Below are positions 39,301 to 51,566 of a stretch of DNA of 64,000 nt, piece by piece. The stretch is from Onchocerca lupi (lineage: Eukaryota > Nematoda > Chromadorea > Rhabditida > Onchocercidae): positions 124,001-188,000 of the forward strand of contig JAOVVO010000045.1 of the NCBI GenBank assembly GCA_028564675.1, in the 5' to 3' direction. Position numbers and translations under genes: made by a program. Each line of letters starts with the position of its first letter. Positions within the stretch are counted from its first letter, which is position 1. The notes beneath the pieces are model-generated. The model ran no database searches, was not told the origin of the DNA, and was given only the letters and a program-made list of their open reading frames with translations.

Positions 39301-39521
39301 CATCTTACTTTTACGAATTTACAGGAAAGCAGAAAAAGTTAAACCGGAATTTGTTAGGTGCCGCTGCTTCGGCAGCAACACCGCCCACATTAACCACAAA
39401 TTGCTTGAAAACAACGCAGTCTGTAACCAAATATGCGGAAACTGTAGTTGAAAAAGAATCCGGTAATGTTACGAATATGATCGAAAATGATGCCGGAACC
39501 GGAGCTGCTAATGATAAGTGA
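27316..39521 (+). CDS. Five-finger C2H2/C2HC zinc-finger protein, probable transcription factor
   Basis: Fourteen exons join in frame: 27316-27363, 28127-28330, 29296-29360, 29464-29589, 29895-30105, 30535-30743, 30888-30972, 31409-31593, 31713-31888, 32478-32630, 33061-33261, 34094-34205, 34444-34598, 39325-39521; 708 residues. Fingers by ligands: C51/C54/H67/H71; C79/C82/H95 with C97; C222/C225/H238/H242; C252/C255/H268/H272; and C280/C283/H296 with C303 (C2HC). Fingers 1-2 are separated from 3-5 by about 120 residues. After the fingers come an acidic stretch, a Ser-rich region, a Gly/Asn/Ser linker (exon 11) and an Ala/Thr-rich end. A nuclear DNA-binding role follows from the fingers; the target is unknown. 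Exon 5 must start after the second available AG (29892-29894) to keep frame. Exon 13, between two long introns, is the least certain. I do not recognise a named ortholog. Confidence 0.8.
27889..28126 (+). repeat. Tandem array of about ten splice-acceptor-like units before zinc-finger exon 2
   Basis: A unit of about 25-27 bases, consensus near TTTACACGTTACAGAATCAATTAG, is repeated with divergence. CAGAA recurs about ten times, usually as GTTACAGAATCA or GTTGCAGAATCA. The last unit, ACGTTGCAG/AATCAATCG, is the functional-looking acceptor of exon 2 at 28127. The upstream units carry the same acceptor and exon-start bases, but several have TAG or TAA in the frame that exon 2 uses. Confidence 0.85.
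28331..29295 (+). other. Intron 2 of the zinc-finger gene
   Basis: Donor GTTTCT at 28331 and acceptor TTTTTTCAG before 29296. The intron splits finger 2 between its Cys pair and its His. No other feature was seen. Confidence 0.7.
30807..30887 (+). repeat. 28-bp repeat, three copies, ending at the exon 7 acceptor
   Basis: Units begin at 30807, 30835 and 30863; the first two are GGAATTTGATTCACTTTTC-like and differ by two bases. The third is shortened and ends with the acceptor CTTATAG at 30887. This is the second intron in the same gene whose 3' end has been amplified in tandem. Confidence 0.85.
34599..39324 (+). other. Intron 13 of the zinc-finger gene (about 4.7 kb)
   Basis: Donor GTTTGT at 34599 and acceptor TTTACAG before 39325. 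Pyrimidine-rich runs produce long open frames rich in Phe, Leu and Ser (for example 36223-36678), which look like background. A 29-base T-rich duplication lies at about 36500-36560. No nested gene or RNA was recognised. Confidence 0.5.
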
Positions 39522-42500
39522 TGATAGCCGGTGAGCTTCAACGGTTATTCATTGTTTAAAAGTTTTAAATTTTATTTGATAATAACTCATTTCTGATTAA
39601 TTATTGCTCAATCCTCATTTTCTTGCTTCTTCGGGTTTCAAATTTCATGATTTACTTACACGTTCAAATTTTGTGCGAAAGATGAGGAATAATTCTTTGT
39701 CAGTTCAAAGTTCAACATCTCATTATGACGCATAATTAGCGTTCAGAAAATAGAGCTGAATACTTTACATGACTTTTTGAAAGAAACAAAAAAGAGAAAA
39801 AACGAGATAAATTAATAATTTCACAAATATGTTGTATTTTTCAGATGTGCTTTTGGTGGTGATCGCTTCTGATGTGATATAATTTGATGGCCCATCCGGA
39901 AAAAAGAATTGTAGATTCTGGAAGCTGGCATCTTTCCCTTATAAGTTTCCAGAATTCCGTCCATCCTTCACTCTCAGAATGCTACGATCGATGGATGAAA
40001 CATTAGAATTCTACTTCCTGGTGTCTTAGAAGAGTTCGCTCTCTTTTTTCTTTCTTCTCATCAATTTGTCAGTGGACAGCTGTTTAGAAACAAATTCAGT
40101 CAGTAATTTCCGAATTTCAACAATTGTTTTTTCGTTTTTTTTTTTTTTTTTTTTTTTTTTTCGGAAATAGAAATAGATAATGAATAAATCGATCAAATTC
40201 GAAATAGATTTGTTTATTTCGAAGACGAACTAAAAGCAAAAAGTCTAAAGAATACAAATTTTTTACTAACATTTTATTTTCTAATTTTTTTTTTTAGCTT
40301 CTTGCAAATCTATTCTAAAAAGCCTTGGAAACTAAGCATTAATCAAAATGCACATTAGAAAGTTTTTCAGTTTTCATTTAATTTTTTGTCTTGGATAGAA
40401 AAATAATTTTTGTGCCTCTGCCATCGAGAACAGTCTCTGATCTCTAAAGGTCTTCATAATGAAGACTTCAGCTGTTCAACTGCTTCCCATTTTTCAAATT
40501 AATTTTAAACTATCAAATTCAAAATTATAGAAATCTTTTCTTTCAAATACCAAAATTTCAGGTATTTAAATTTGAGACTTGAAATTGTTAAGATTTAGAA
40601 GATTTGAAATTTCTGAATAAGTAATGAACTGATCTTTGGATAGAATTGGAATGAAACTTGATTAAAATAAAACTTGATTATAGTGAAAATTTAATGATCC
40701 AGTTGAACAGCAACCACACGGATATTCGCGGTGGCAGAGACACTTTTACATAGCTCAAAATTGTTTTTTGTAGAACGATTTATTTTTTTTCTTTGGACTT
40801 TCAAATTTTTGATTTACCACTGTTTGATTATTGTAAAATTGCGACATTCGTGCTAATCAGATCTGAAGAAAATTTTTTCTTCAGGAGTTTTTTTTCATTT
40901 CTGGCATGGACTTTATTCGGAATATTAAAAATCGGTATGATATTTGTTCACATTAAACGTTTCAATGTAATGTCCTTTCAAACCAAATGGGAATTTTTGC
41001 ATATTTTTTCGAAAGAATTTTGACTTGAAATTAATTGAAATTTATGTGTAACTGTGGGAACGAATGAAAACTGTAGAAAAAATTTGTTCTAAATTCTTGT
41101 TAATGTGCTAAAAAAAAGGCGCAGTTGTCGCAAAATTTTTATTTGTGGTTATTATCGTGGTTGATATAAGATCAAAACTTTGTTTCTGCGTGCATGCATC
41201 TTTTCTTTTGTGTAAATTTGATGGTAAAAATGCAATGATTTGCTCATAAGATGCTGTTATTTTTCTTTTTTCAATTTAAATTTGAAACTTTTTTCTTTTC
41301 ATTTTTTTAAATTAAGATATTCATTGTTAAATATCAATTAATTTTCTTTTTCCCTCTCTTCCTCTCTATGTCGTTCACTCTCGATTCTTTTATGATAATT
41401 GTTTAAATGTCTTTCATTCAATTTATTAAAATTTTTCGAATTATTCTATTCTTGTCAATTTTCATTTTAATTCAATTAAATTTATTAATTTAGACGAAAA
41501 ATCGATATTGCATGCATCCTCGTTGTGAATTTCTTCTTTTTCGTTTGTCGTTTGTAAATCGCTTAGATAGATATTTCACTAGAAATATATGCAATTTGTA
41601 GTTATATCATGCTGATTTTACGCTTTATCAGACGATTATGGTTAGAAATGTTTATGGAAATGAATTTTTGTTGTGGAATTTTGGAAGAGCTTGAAAACTT
41701 TAGATGGACAATTTCATTGGATTGATAAGCTATCATTTTAGATAATTTTTAGTACGAAGGATCGATAAGCTGTTTTAATGAATTGGAAGTACGAAGGATT
41801 TAATAATTTCAAGTTGTTGAGAATTGTAATTTGATTGTTTTACAAATTTGATGATCGGAACTTGGGAAAATATTAAAAAGTCTTATTATTAGCTTGAATT
41901 TGACTGGAATCCAGTTTTCAAACAATTCCAAATTTTCCTTGCGATGAAAATGTTTTCCTTTCAAGGTTGGCAATGAGCCGAACATTTTCATTATAACTTC
42001 CAAATATTTCTTCATTTTTTACATTTCTTTTTTTTCCAAATGCTTCGTTCAGATTTGACAGATTGTGGCATACTTATAAAAGAAGTCATCCAACATTATT
42101 CACCTAAACGCTAATTAAAAATGATATCAAAAACTATGCTAAAATAGAAGAAGAATAGAAGGCTTGGAAAAATATGTAAAATGATCAAGGAAGAATACCT
42201 TTGCAGGCAGCAGAAAAAAACCTTATATTTCTATGTAGTGTCGTCCTTGTTCTTCAAAGTTTTAGCAAAGTTTTCATTAATTATTTTAAGATAGTTCAAT
42301 TTAATTCAAATGTCATCTTCTCGCAGTATAATGACAATCTTCTTATTATCAAGTTTGTAGTCTCATTTTCATATCTTTTTTCCTTTTCTCTTTTTCTCTT
42401 CCTCTCTCTCTCTCTCTCTCTCTCCCTTTGTCGATCATTTTCAAAGTTTATATCTCATTCATTCAAATGATTCTCATTTGTATTGATTGTCAATTCTAAA

Positions 42501-42800
42501 ATCGATCTATGGTACACAAATATATATGAATAAGTATGATAATTATATACAAATGTTAATTACTTAGGCAAGTTTAGTTTTTCTTTTTTTCCTTTTTTCT
42601 TTTTTTTTGGAAAAAAGTTAACTTTCTCTCTCTTTATCTCTCTGTTGCTCCATCGTGATCTTTTCTTTTAGAATTTTTTAGACACAAAATTTAATGGAAT
42701 TTCATTTATTGAGTTCAATTTATTCCTGATATTTTGTTCCTTTTATTAATACGTTTTTTGCGAATTTTCTAAAAGTTTGAAAACTTTTCATGAATATTAT
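39522..42800. other. 3' flank of the zinc-finger gene and spacer
   Basis: The first 500 bases are probably 3' UTR. A donor-like CCG/GTGAGC at 39532 and an acceptor-like TTTTTCAG at 39844 could remove an intron within the UTR. A T run occupies about 40135-40161 and a CT repeat 42402-42424. No further gene was recognised. Confidence 0.4.
42402..42424. repeat. (CT)n microsatellite
   Basis: About 11 CT dinucleotides, then CCC. Confidence 0.9.
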
Positions 42801-42814
42801 CGAATGTTAGAGTC

Positions 42815-42980
42815 ATCCTTCTATATTTTGCTGTGCTATATCGTGTGATCCCCATTGACTTTTCCAGTTTATCCTGATTAATTTCAACGGTCGGTTTCCG
42901 GTGTCAACTTTGAACATGCCTTCTTGACATGATAACTCTGAGATACCGTAGCTTTTCTTCCTAGTCTTAAGATATTCATA
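42815..42980 (-). other. Coding-like island, unassigned
   Basis: On the minus strand this small block is less AT-rich than several kilobases around it and is open in two frames. One frame runs without a stop for about 53 codons after a TTAAG acceptor-like site (beginning TRKKSYGISELSCQE). The other starts with ATG and has 32 codons (beginning MNILRLGRKATVS). Neither matches a known family and no partner exon was found. It may be a lone exon or chance. Confidence 0.2.
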
Positions 42981-44925
42981 GTACAAGTAATAATTACATT
43001 TTAATCATTTCTTAAAATTTAATTAGTATCCAAATTACCTAAAATTATATATAAACATGATAAGTATCGCTAAAAGCAATGTTTATAACTTTATTCTATT
43101 TTAATCTATAAGAGCGAAATATAGAATAAAAACTATCATCTATCATTTATAATAATTGATTGAGAAGACGTATTTCAAAAAATAGAAATCTTTGATATGT
43201 AGGAAATTTCGTAAGAAATAAAAGTACAACTTTTTAAATTTAATCTTTACTTCACTTTCTGAACTTACAATATTTTTTTAATGATTTCGTCAATTTAAAA
43301 TTTGTTTGAACAAATTTATTCGCAAGGAATGCACAATACATAACCAACCAATTGAGTTGTAATTTTTTTTATAATTGTTATTGTTGTTCGAACAATCCTA
43401 AAAACCATAATGTTGTGTTTTTGTTGTTTTTTTTTTTTTTGCAAAAATGTTGCGTATCTCATTAAATTTCAAATAGATTGAGGCATTTAACAGGAGATGA
43501 TTCAGAAATTCAGGAAAATTGAAATGCTTATTACTTAAGAAATGCAAGTTAATTTAATTCCGTCATTCTTTCGAATCATTTGCTGAATTTTAATTTCCTA
43601 GTATGGGAGTCATTTTGTATCTAACAAGTTTGATAATAAGCAAACTTAGGCTTTATTTATACAGTACTACTAAGTTTCAAAATATCTTTGAAGTTTTTAT
43701 CAAATTTGGAATTCAAAAAAAAATAAATTGCTATAAGCAATTCATTTTACAACTTTGTTTTGTGATAATGAAAAATGATTCTTTTTCTGAAATTGAAAAT
43801 TGTCTATCCGTTTGATTATTTGCATATTTCTATGTGTGTGTATTTCTTTGTTTTATCAATTGTGATACTAATGGATGTTATTCGAATTGGAATCATGATT
43901 TTTTATTATGATTATTCCATATTTTTAAAATCACAGTTATCATCTGTGAAATTTCAAATTGTCTTTCGTAAATCTTTCTTTTTTTATTCTACGATAATTT
44001 TTATCGATGTACTATTGCAAGCATGGAATAATGTGCCTTGTTCGTTCATTTCTCTAATTTTCATACTTTGTTGCCTCTGTCTCATTTTCAATTTCATTGC
44101 AGTAAATTTAAACTTTAAATTCCCGGAAAATTTTCAAGATTCTACAACTTTCGTCATCTTTCGGCCAAAAATTTCGTATAATTTAGCGATTATTTCTAAG
44201 AGAATCTTACATTTTCTGAATACGATTTTATAAACTCGAAGTTCAATAATTCAATTATCCATTATTACTTCTGTTGAGTCAGCGGGACGCATTCGTTCTC
44301 AAAGTTGTAAATAATGAAAAAAAAAAAAATCTTATTTCAAAAAAGAAATGTGCTAAATTTGTTCCATTTTTTTTTTCAATAATTACCGAGGTGAAAATCA
44401 ATAAATTTTTTTTCTTTAATACAATCATTATTTCTCAAATCACACAATCTAATATAATAGAGATGATAATATCCATATAATTTCATTTGCAAAACAAACA
44501 TATAAATTGTATTTGAATTTAAATTTTTGGTTTTTTCTTTTCTTTTTCTTTTTCTTAGCTTCATTAAGATAATTGAAGTTGAATTTCGCATGTCCTCGTT
44601 CTATTTCAACTATTTTTTTTTTGTTGGATGCCTATACACTGCTTGAGTGTGCCATTTATTCAAATGGTGCCGATTTGAATCCTGAATGATAATGATATGT
44701 GTTATTAATTTTGTGTGTGAACATCTCATCAAACATTGATTTCATTCTTGTTCTTATTTGTTTTATGCAAAAATAAATCTCTTTTCTCTTCGTTTGAATA
44801 AATCTCAATTATAATTATCTTATACAATAAGGTCAAACAAGACTTAAAAATTCGAATTTGATTGTATAAGCAAGGCTTAGAAAAAAAAAAAAACTTTAAA
44901 AAGCTTAGGAATTGAATTTGATGCA

Positions 44926-45115
44926 GATTGATCTTAAGATCAAAAACTAATGATTCATCAAGTGACATTTTTGACAGGTATCTTGGAGCAGATCAATCTT
45001 AAGTGCACAAAATAATGCAAGATTGATCTTAAGATCAGAAGCTAACGATTCATCATGTGACATTATTTTTTGACAAATATTGTGAAGCAGTTTATAAAGA
45101 TCAATCATTTGGTAA
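44926..45115. repeat. Imperfect tandem duplication, 95-bp unit
   Basis: Both copies begin GATTGATCTTAAGATCA at 44926 and 45021, share CTAA(T/C)GATTCATCA(A/T)GTGACAT and end with GAAGCAG- or GGAGCAG-like sequence. Each contains the perfect palindrome GATCTTAAGATC. Divergence is moderate. Confidence 0.75.
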
Positions 45116-45239
45116 ATCAATATTAGGTACACAAGATGATCTTAGGTACGCACGAAAGCATAAATTATAGGCATAATTAAAGAATGAAAACACGAAATAT
45201 CAAGTGTGGAAACTAATAATAATATTTTGAGCAATAAAA

Positions 45240-45432
45240 ATAGCAATAATAAATAATAATAATAATAACAATAATAGTGTATAACAAGAAAAAAATACTA
45301 CTATTATGCTTTTACTATTATTATTATTATTACTATTATATTCCCAGTATTATATTACTATTCTATTAATAATATTAATACTAATGTTAATAATATTAAT
45401 AAAACTATCACTACTATTACTACCGCTGCAAA
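45240..45432. repeat. AAT/ATT trinucleotide-rich block
   Basis: Runs of AATAAT at 45246-45275, then ATTATT at 45316-45340, then mixed TAATATTAATA. The opposed AAT and ATT runs could fold back on each other. Confidence 0.8.
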
Positions 45433-47681
45433 TAATAAAAAAAGAAATGATGTATTTAGTTTACCAAATCAAGAAATGCTCAACTTAGATTAATACTTGT
45501 TTTCAGATGAAACTAACTATGGTATAATAAAAAAATAAAATCTAAAGAAAAAGGAAAAAACTGAAAAAAACTTTGATAAAAAAAGAGGTTTCAATGGCAT
45601 GATTAGTATGCTTTATAAAAAAAGAAAAAAATTTTTTTTCTTAAATGTATGGAAATTAAAAAAAATATCATTATTACTAGGAAAGAAAGAAAGAAGGAAG
45701 AAACCCCCCCAAAAAAAAAATTATCCAAACTTTTTTTTCTTCTTTTTTTTATTCATTTGAATATTGATGTGTGTTTTGTGAACAGTCTTGAAACAAAAAA
45801 ATTTTATCAAGAAAAATCGCAGTTAAAATTAGTTCTTATCTATTATCCCTACTTTCATCCATTATTAATTTGCTATTCAACAATAGCTGATATGTGAGAC
45901 AAGACTTCGGTGCAAATCGTAAAACCACCGATTGGTTTAACTTAAATCAAAAATTTCGAAACACATTTAATACTTCAATTCTCGTTTTACCAATTAAAGA
46001 ATCGATGATATGTGAATAAATAAGGAATCAAGGATATGTGAGGAATTTGCGAATTATCACGCATGAAATAATTTTGTTTCCTTGTACGGTACTATTCATC
46101 ATCAACAACTCAGTTTGGATACTATTATTCAAAGTTTTCATCTATTATGCTACTAAAAGAAGAATGAATAATTTCAGTGTTAGTGACCGTAAGAAGTTCG
46201 TAATGAAAAGAGGTATTTATTAAATCTTTTTTGCAATAAAAAAAAAAAGAAATGGAAATCCATCGAAAAATGATATTCTTTACGACATTTTACTAAGGTA
46301 TGAATGTACAGGTATCGAGAACTTAAGAAACAATTTGGTGTTAAACTAATGGAATGTATCTCATGTCGTGCTTATCGTTCGCTTTCTTATTATGAACTTT
46401 AAGTGATATTAAAAATGGAAAATTAAAATATGATGGAAATAAATAAATTCACATATATCACTGTTTTAGTATTATGTTTGAAGCAATATTTTAATTAAAA
46501 CTGAGTTATGGAAAATTTAGCTGTTTTTTGAGTGGTTGAAAAAAAATTTTTTCTTTTTAAAAGGCCAATTATCAAATAGCAAATTATCCAAGCTCAAAAA
46601 AATAAGATTCCATTTTATGAAATTATAACAAATAATTTTTATGAAAAGTTAGTATGATGATGAATTTTGGTAAACAATATAATGAATTTTTACATTTTTG
46701 AAAACGTTCATTATATAATCTGCGCTTAAAAGTGTTAAGATGAAAATCTTAAAAATTTATGCGCAGCATGTTTTCAAATTCAACAATTCTGATCTATTTT
46801 GATAGAAATGTGAGTTGAACAAAAATGTCCCTGAAATCAGCAATATCTTTATGAGCACGAAGTTTGCAAGGACTTGAGAAATTAAAAAATGTTCGTTTTA
46901 AAGTGATCAGTTAGAATTTCATCGAACGAAATGTTGATTATGATATCAAGTTCGGTTTTCCTGAAAATAATTTATGATAATAATTATCGGATCCATCTAA
47001 TTCATTTAATAATTAAATGACTGGTAGCCTTACCTTGAAACCTTATATTTCAGGAATAATTCTGCTTTGTCGAAAACTATTCAACCTCTTTCTTATAATA
47101 ATTATCTAGATCAAATTCTATAAAAGCATATATAACTTTCGAAGACTTATATTTTGAAAATAATTTTAAAGTAGACAACAGAAAATGACTAACATAACTG
47201 CCGAAAAATAGCGCTTATTTTGCGCAATTCCTTGAATCAAGTCTAAAAACTTGATTAAAATGAATAAAAAACTTGATTAAAAGTAAGTAAAACTTACTTC
47301 CTCTTTCGGACCCTCATAAAATAAGTGATAGGCATTCATTTCTGTGGAATTCATTTCATTCATTACAGTCATACTCTAGTTCTTATTTTATGACATCGTA
47401 AACTGAACTACAAAAATTTTTGTAACTGATAATTACCGAAGTAACATTTAACAGTCGTTTCCTTTAACCATTGATTTCAGCAAAATTAGAATGTATTTCA
47501 CGAAACTGAAATACAACGATATATCATATATTCAGACAGAATGTAATCTAATTATAAGATTACCAAATAACTCTATCATCTTTGATTTTTTCAGTTCAGT
47601 AACGCAATGAAATTTCAAATCACAAATCAATTTTTCAAATTATTACAAATCTTACATCATCTAAACCTATGCATATACATA

Positions 47682-47936
47682 TTATTTCTCATAATAGAAG
47701 TCTGACATCACTAAACTAATAAATCGAAAGCATTTCACAGGTTCTGATGAATTCAAACTCTTTGTTCTTGATCGGTGCACATTGTCACGTCCTGTTACTA
47801 TGTATTTACTATCTTCACATTTCGATGAATTCATTAATTTCGTTTTGCTAGAAGGCATATAAAAAATCGTGCGTGAGAGTCGTCTATAATTAACTATAAT
47901 TGCAGTTTTTGAAATGGATTTCGGGGAATAGCGCAA
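47682..47936 (-). CDS. Hypothetical open frame or terminal exon downstream of PWP1
   Basis: An 84-codon minus-strand frame ends in TAA at 47682. Its codon use is mixed and its residues are polar and basic (MPSSKTKLMNSSKCEDSK in the middle), unlike the Phe/Ile/Lys frames of the background. It has no ATG at its left limit; the first internal ATG lies about 27 codons in. No acceptor was clearly identified. It lies 345 bases downstream of the PWP1 stop on the same strand, so a separate small gene or an alternative last exon is possible. It matches no family I recognise. Confidence 0.25.
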   Translation of the reverse strand: MRYSPKSISKTAIIVNYRRLSRTIFYMPSSKTKLMNSSKCEDSKYIVTGRDNVHRSRTKSLNSSEPVKCFRFISLVMSDFYYEK

Positions 47937-48281
47937 AGAAATACAAATGAATAAGAAATGAAAAAATATTACTGATTATGTATTTAATGTTCATTTTATC
48001 ACCATATTCATTTGCATCACTGAATATAATTTCACTTTTATTTTTAAATCAAAAAATTTAACAAACAGGAGATAGGTAAAACAACATAGTTATAAAATAA
48101 ATCAGTTAAACTGGAAAAACAAACTCCCAGTTACACCTCGCACAACGATATTATCTGTAATCATCTCTCCCGAAAAAGTCCCTCCCAATCTTAATTTAGA
48201 AATAATTTTCTTGAGTAACGGGAGATACCTTAATTTGCCAGAAAAAATATAAACCTGCCAAAAAGATGTATCAATGAAATA

Positions 48282-51200
48282 TCAACTAAATGCTGTTCGT
48301 ACTTCTTCGAATTTGCTAATGTCAACAATTTTTATCATTTCCTCTTTCTCACCACCAACTGCAACGATGCTTCCAGAATCTGGTGAAAAACGACATGTAT
48401 GCAAACCTCCAAGATTTACATTATGCTCTGTAATAAGTTCCAAATCACTGCTATTTTCTTGTAAGCGCCAAATTTTCAACATCTGAAAATTCATTACATG
48501 TGTAAAGATATTAAAAGTAATCTGATAATAGATACATGGGATATTATATTCCTTCTATATGATTATATTAATTGAAAATACTGAGAATTATACCGAATCT
48601 TCAAAAAATTAATTATTTGAAAAAATTGCATAGAAATTTCACACAATAGTAAATTTGATATTAAATAAGATCTATGCTTCCGTATGAAGCAAGCTAATCT
48701 TTTTTCGTCTTATATGATATGAAGACAGCAAAAAAAAAAAGAATTCGGCTGTTTTTATCAAAAATAAAATTACCCCATCTTCTCCACATGTAGATAATAA
48801 ATCCTTGGTATAATAACTCTGCACTACACTACGAGCACCTCCTTCATGGACTTTTTTTGATATAATAGGCTCATTTTTACGTGTATCCATGTAATAAAGA
48901 TGACCTAAAAGTAGTAAAGAAAGTACTACAGAACTGTAACCGTACGTATCGCAACAAGAAAAGCTTGTCTTATCATATTTTAACGAAACCAAATATGAAA
49001 TTATGATAATTTTGCTAACTCCGCAATTGCACAAATAATCAGCAGACTAAATAAAAAAAAAAAGAAAAAAAAAATAACGAATTCAGAGAGACAGTGTTCA
49101 TCACTTATTCAGTACTTCATTACCAATAAAATGTTATATCTATTCATCGCATAATTTTGATTTTGTGATATAAATGTTCGTGTTATATGTATATTAAATA
49201 AGTAAATTTATTTCTAAAATCTGAACAAGTTAATTTACAAATAAAACTGACCATTTTCAGTGACGACAAAGAAATAGAATGGAGAGAAATGATTCCATGT
49301 AAGTCGTTCCACTTCACCACTAACTTCCCACTGCCTAAATAAAGCGTCACATTTCCTACAGTCTGTTATTCCAACTTGATTTGATAACGTTCCTGTTAAA
49401 AGAATAGATGATTCCGCAGGGTGCCATTCCACAGCTTGTACCTTAATTCTTATGATTATAAGCAAAAAAAAAAAAAAAAATGCAAACAGTAAATGATCGA
49501 TCATAGCAATAAGTCTAGTGGAAGAAATACCGTTTTATACAAATATACATGCGAAATACGATTATTAATGCTTTCGCTTAAGAACAGAAATTTCATAAAA
49601 CAGAAATGGAAAATCAACATTTTGAATTACCATTCCATCGAAATGTGTTGCAACTGTTGCAGGCTTCGTTTCTTCAAGATCCCATAAAATTACAGAACTA
49701 TCGGCACTTCCAGATGCCAGAACATGTTCCATTAAGCGATTCCACGCTAACGAAAGTACAGCACCAGTATGTTTTTGTGCATTGCCATCACGCTTTTCTC
49801 GTTTCCCAAAATGTATCAAAAAACAAATTTTAATTTTTTTGATTAAATTTAGCACAGGTAAGATGCTCTATTTTTGCAGGTTTTTAAAAATCTTGAAAAA
49901 CCGAAAAAAAAAAAAAAAAACCTCTTCTCAGTCTTAGTTTTACTAAGGGTTACCGTCGCTTCCACTGAATTCACCAGATCCAAATCCCAGATATTTATTG
50001 ATGCGTCAATATTTCCAATAGCTAATAAATTGCCTTTTTTATCATCACTTCCTGGATCGAAGTGTATCGACTCCAAACATAACGGTGGTACATCCAAAAT
50101 ATAATCGTGATGAACATACCAGTCATCTTCTGCCTCATTGTATAAATACACTTCCAAAGTATATTCATTCTTAAAAAAGATCAGAAAGATTTCGAAAGAA
50201 ACTTCAAAAGTTTCTGCTTATTTAATAATAATGGAATTTAGCCTTAAATATAAAATGGATTTGTTTCAGACCTTATAAACTTTAGCAACTGCAACAAGAT
50301 TATCATCTGGCCTAATTTCGAAATCTTCTTTGTCTTCTTCATCACTATTCAAATAAGTCGTTATATGCGGATCTTCCATAGCCGATGCAAATGTCGTTAT
50401 CCCAGCCAAAGGATTAGCCCTGAATTTTTTTGATTAAACTAACAAAGAGATAAATCAAAAATCTTCTTTGCTTTCTATAACATAACATGGCCATGAAATC
50501 ACATGCAGAATAGAAATTTCTAAAATATGCATGCCACTAATATCAAGAATATTTCATTTAAACTTCTCACTTTAATTTAATTTTAATCGGTAAATGACTA
50601 GTTCCACGTCTCTTACGAGATAGTAGTTTCAATATCCTTAAGAATTTTCATAGTCGTTACCTAACAAGAGGCAAACTTAAAAACTATACCTTTCGTCATC
50701 GTCTTCATCATACTGATCCAATTTATATTTATCAATGTCCATTCCTTCGTCCGCTACATCGGGACTTGAACCACGGATACCTCTCTGAAATGAACTAGAT
50801 GCAAAAAAATATCATATCCAATATATTATTTGAATAAAAAACATACATCTCCTCGAACGCAAATAACTTCATAACTAAATAAACAAGTAAACGGAATTGG
50901 AAAAATGAGAAGAAAAAAAAGTACTCGTTGTTGAGTTCCGTCACCAGCTGTACCATCTGTATCGGACAGTTCACTAGTTTCCGGTTCACCCTCTGAAAAT
51001 CATTCATTTACTGCTTTGAAAGAGAAGAAAAAAAAATCTTGGTTTGAAAAGCATTAGAATCTGAAATTTGTTGCAGTAATCACAACTATCACCTGACTTA
51101 TTCCCCTTCTCAATGTTGCAATGATCATAAATGAAGAAGAGAGAAGAGCAAATTAATCCAGTTTACATTTGAACTTTTAAATGTTTCGATGTAACACGTA

Positions 51201-51358
51201 AAGTGATCTAACAATGCAACTTGGCTCAAGTTGAGAAATTAGAGGAAACTTCAACCTTGAATCAAAGTTCTGATTTCTTCCGCCGATAACTTTACCTTCT
51301 CTGGTACAGCTTTTGGCACTCCACGTTTTATCCACGCTAAGTCTGCTATCAGCGACAT
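48282..51358 (-). CDS. PWP1: Periodic tryptophan protein 1 homolog (WD40, ribosome biogenesis)
   Basis: Nine exons on the minus strand (51358-51256, 50992-50925, 50784-50690, 50419-50272, 50169-49944, 49797-49631, 49441-49252, 48904-48774, 48482-48282) give 442 residues; human PWP1 has 501. PWP1 is a nucleolar WD-repeat protein needed for rRNA synthesis and processing. The N-terminus (LAWIKRGVPKAVPEK, then LSAEEIRTLI) matches the human start. An acidic region (DKYKLDQYDEDDDE) follows, then the block DDWYVHHDYIL, and WD phrases INIWDLDLVNS, SSVILWDLEETKP, VERLTWNHFSPF, LLSTCGEDG, MLKIWRL and IKIVDISKFEEV, all in the human order. The junction of exons 5 and 6 (donor GTAAAA, acceptor CGAG) was chosen because it keeps frame and a Lys-rich linker; another pairing is possible. 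All junctions are GT-AG. Confidence 0.9.
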
Positions 51359-51566
51359 CTTTAAAGCTATAATTAAACATCAAAATAAGTTAATTTTCAC
51401 GTTTTCCGTGAAAATAAAGTACTATCTTTATTTTTTTGATCAATTTGACATCAAGATGTCTCGCGCATTCTTATCAATTCTTATCGTCTCCACTTTATCT
51501 CTTTTTTCCTTTACTCTGAATCATCGTTAACCAAATAAATGTAAGTAATCGTCCCTCTATAAATTT
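51359..51566. promoter_or_regulatory. Putative bidirectional promoter between PWP1 and a small divergent frame
   Basis: About 200 bases separate the PWP1 ATG (minus strand) from the ATG at 51567 (plus strand). On the minus strand, TTAATTATAG ends eight bases before the PWP1 ATG, as a trans-splice acceptor would. On the plus strand, CTATAAATTT lies directly before the divergent ATG. These signals are read from the sequence; shared promoter use is inferred. Confidence 0.35.

Larger units (their letters stand above)
42981..47681. other. AT-rich non-coding stretch
   Basis: About 4.7 kb with no confident gene. A 152-codon ATG frame at 43775-44233 has background composition, contains several internal acceptor-like tracts and resembles no family. 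The region also holds a 95-bp duplication and an AAT/ATT trinucleotide block. Confidence 0.4.

Noticed and set aside
43775..44233. 152-codon ATG frame on the plus strand
   Set aside because: Composition equals the AT-rich background, with Phe/Ile/Leu runs and several internal pyrimidine-AG tracts. No family resemblance and no neighbouring exons.
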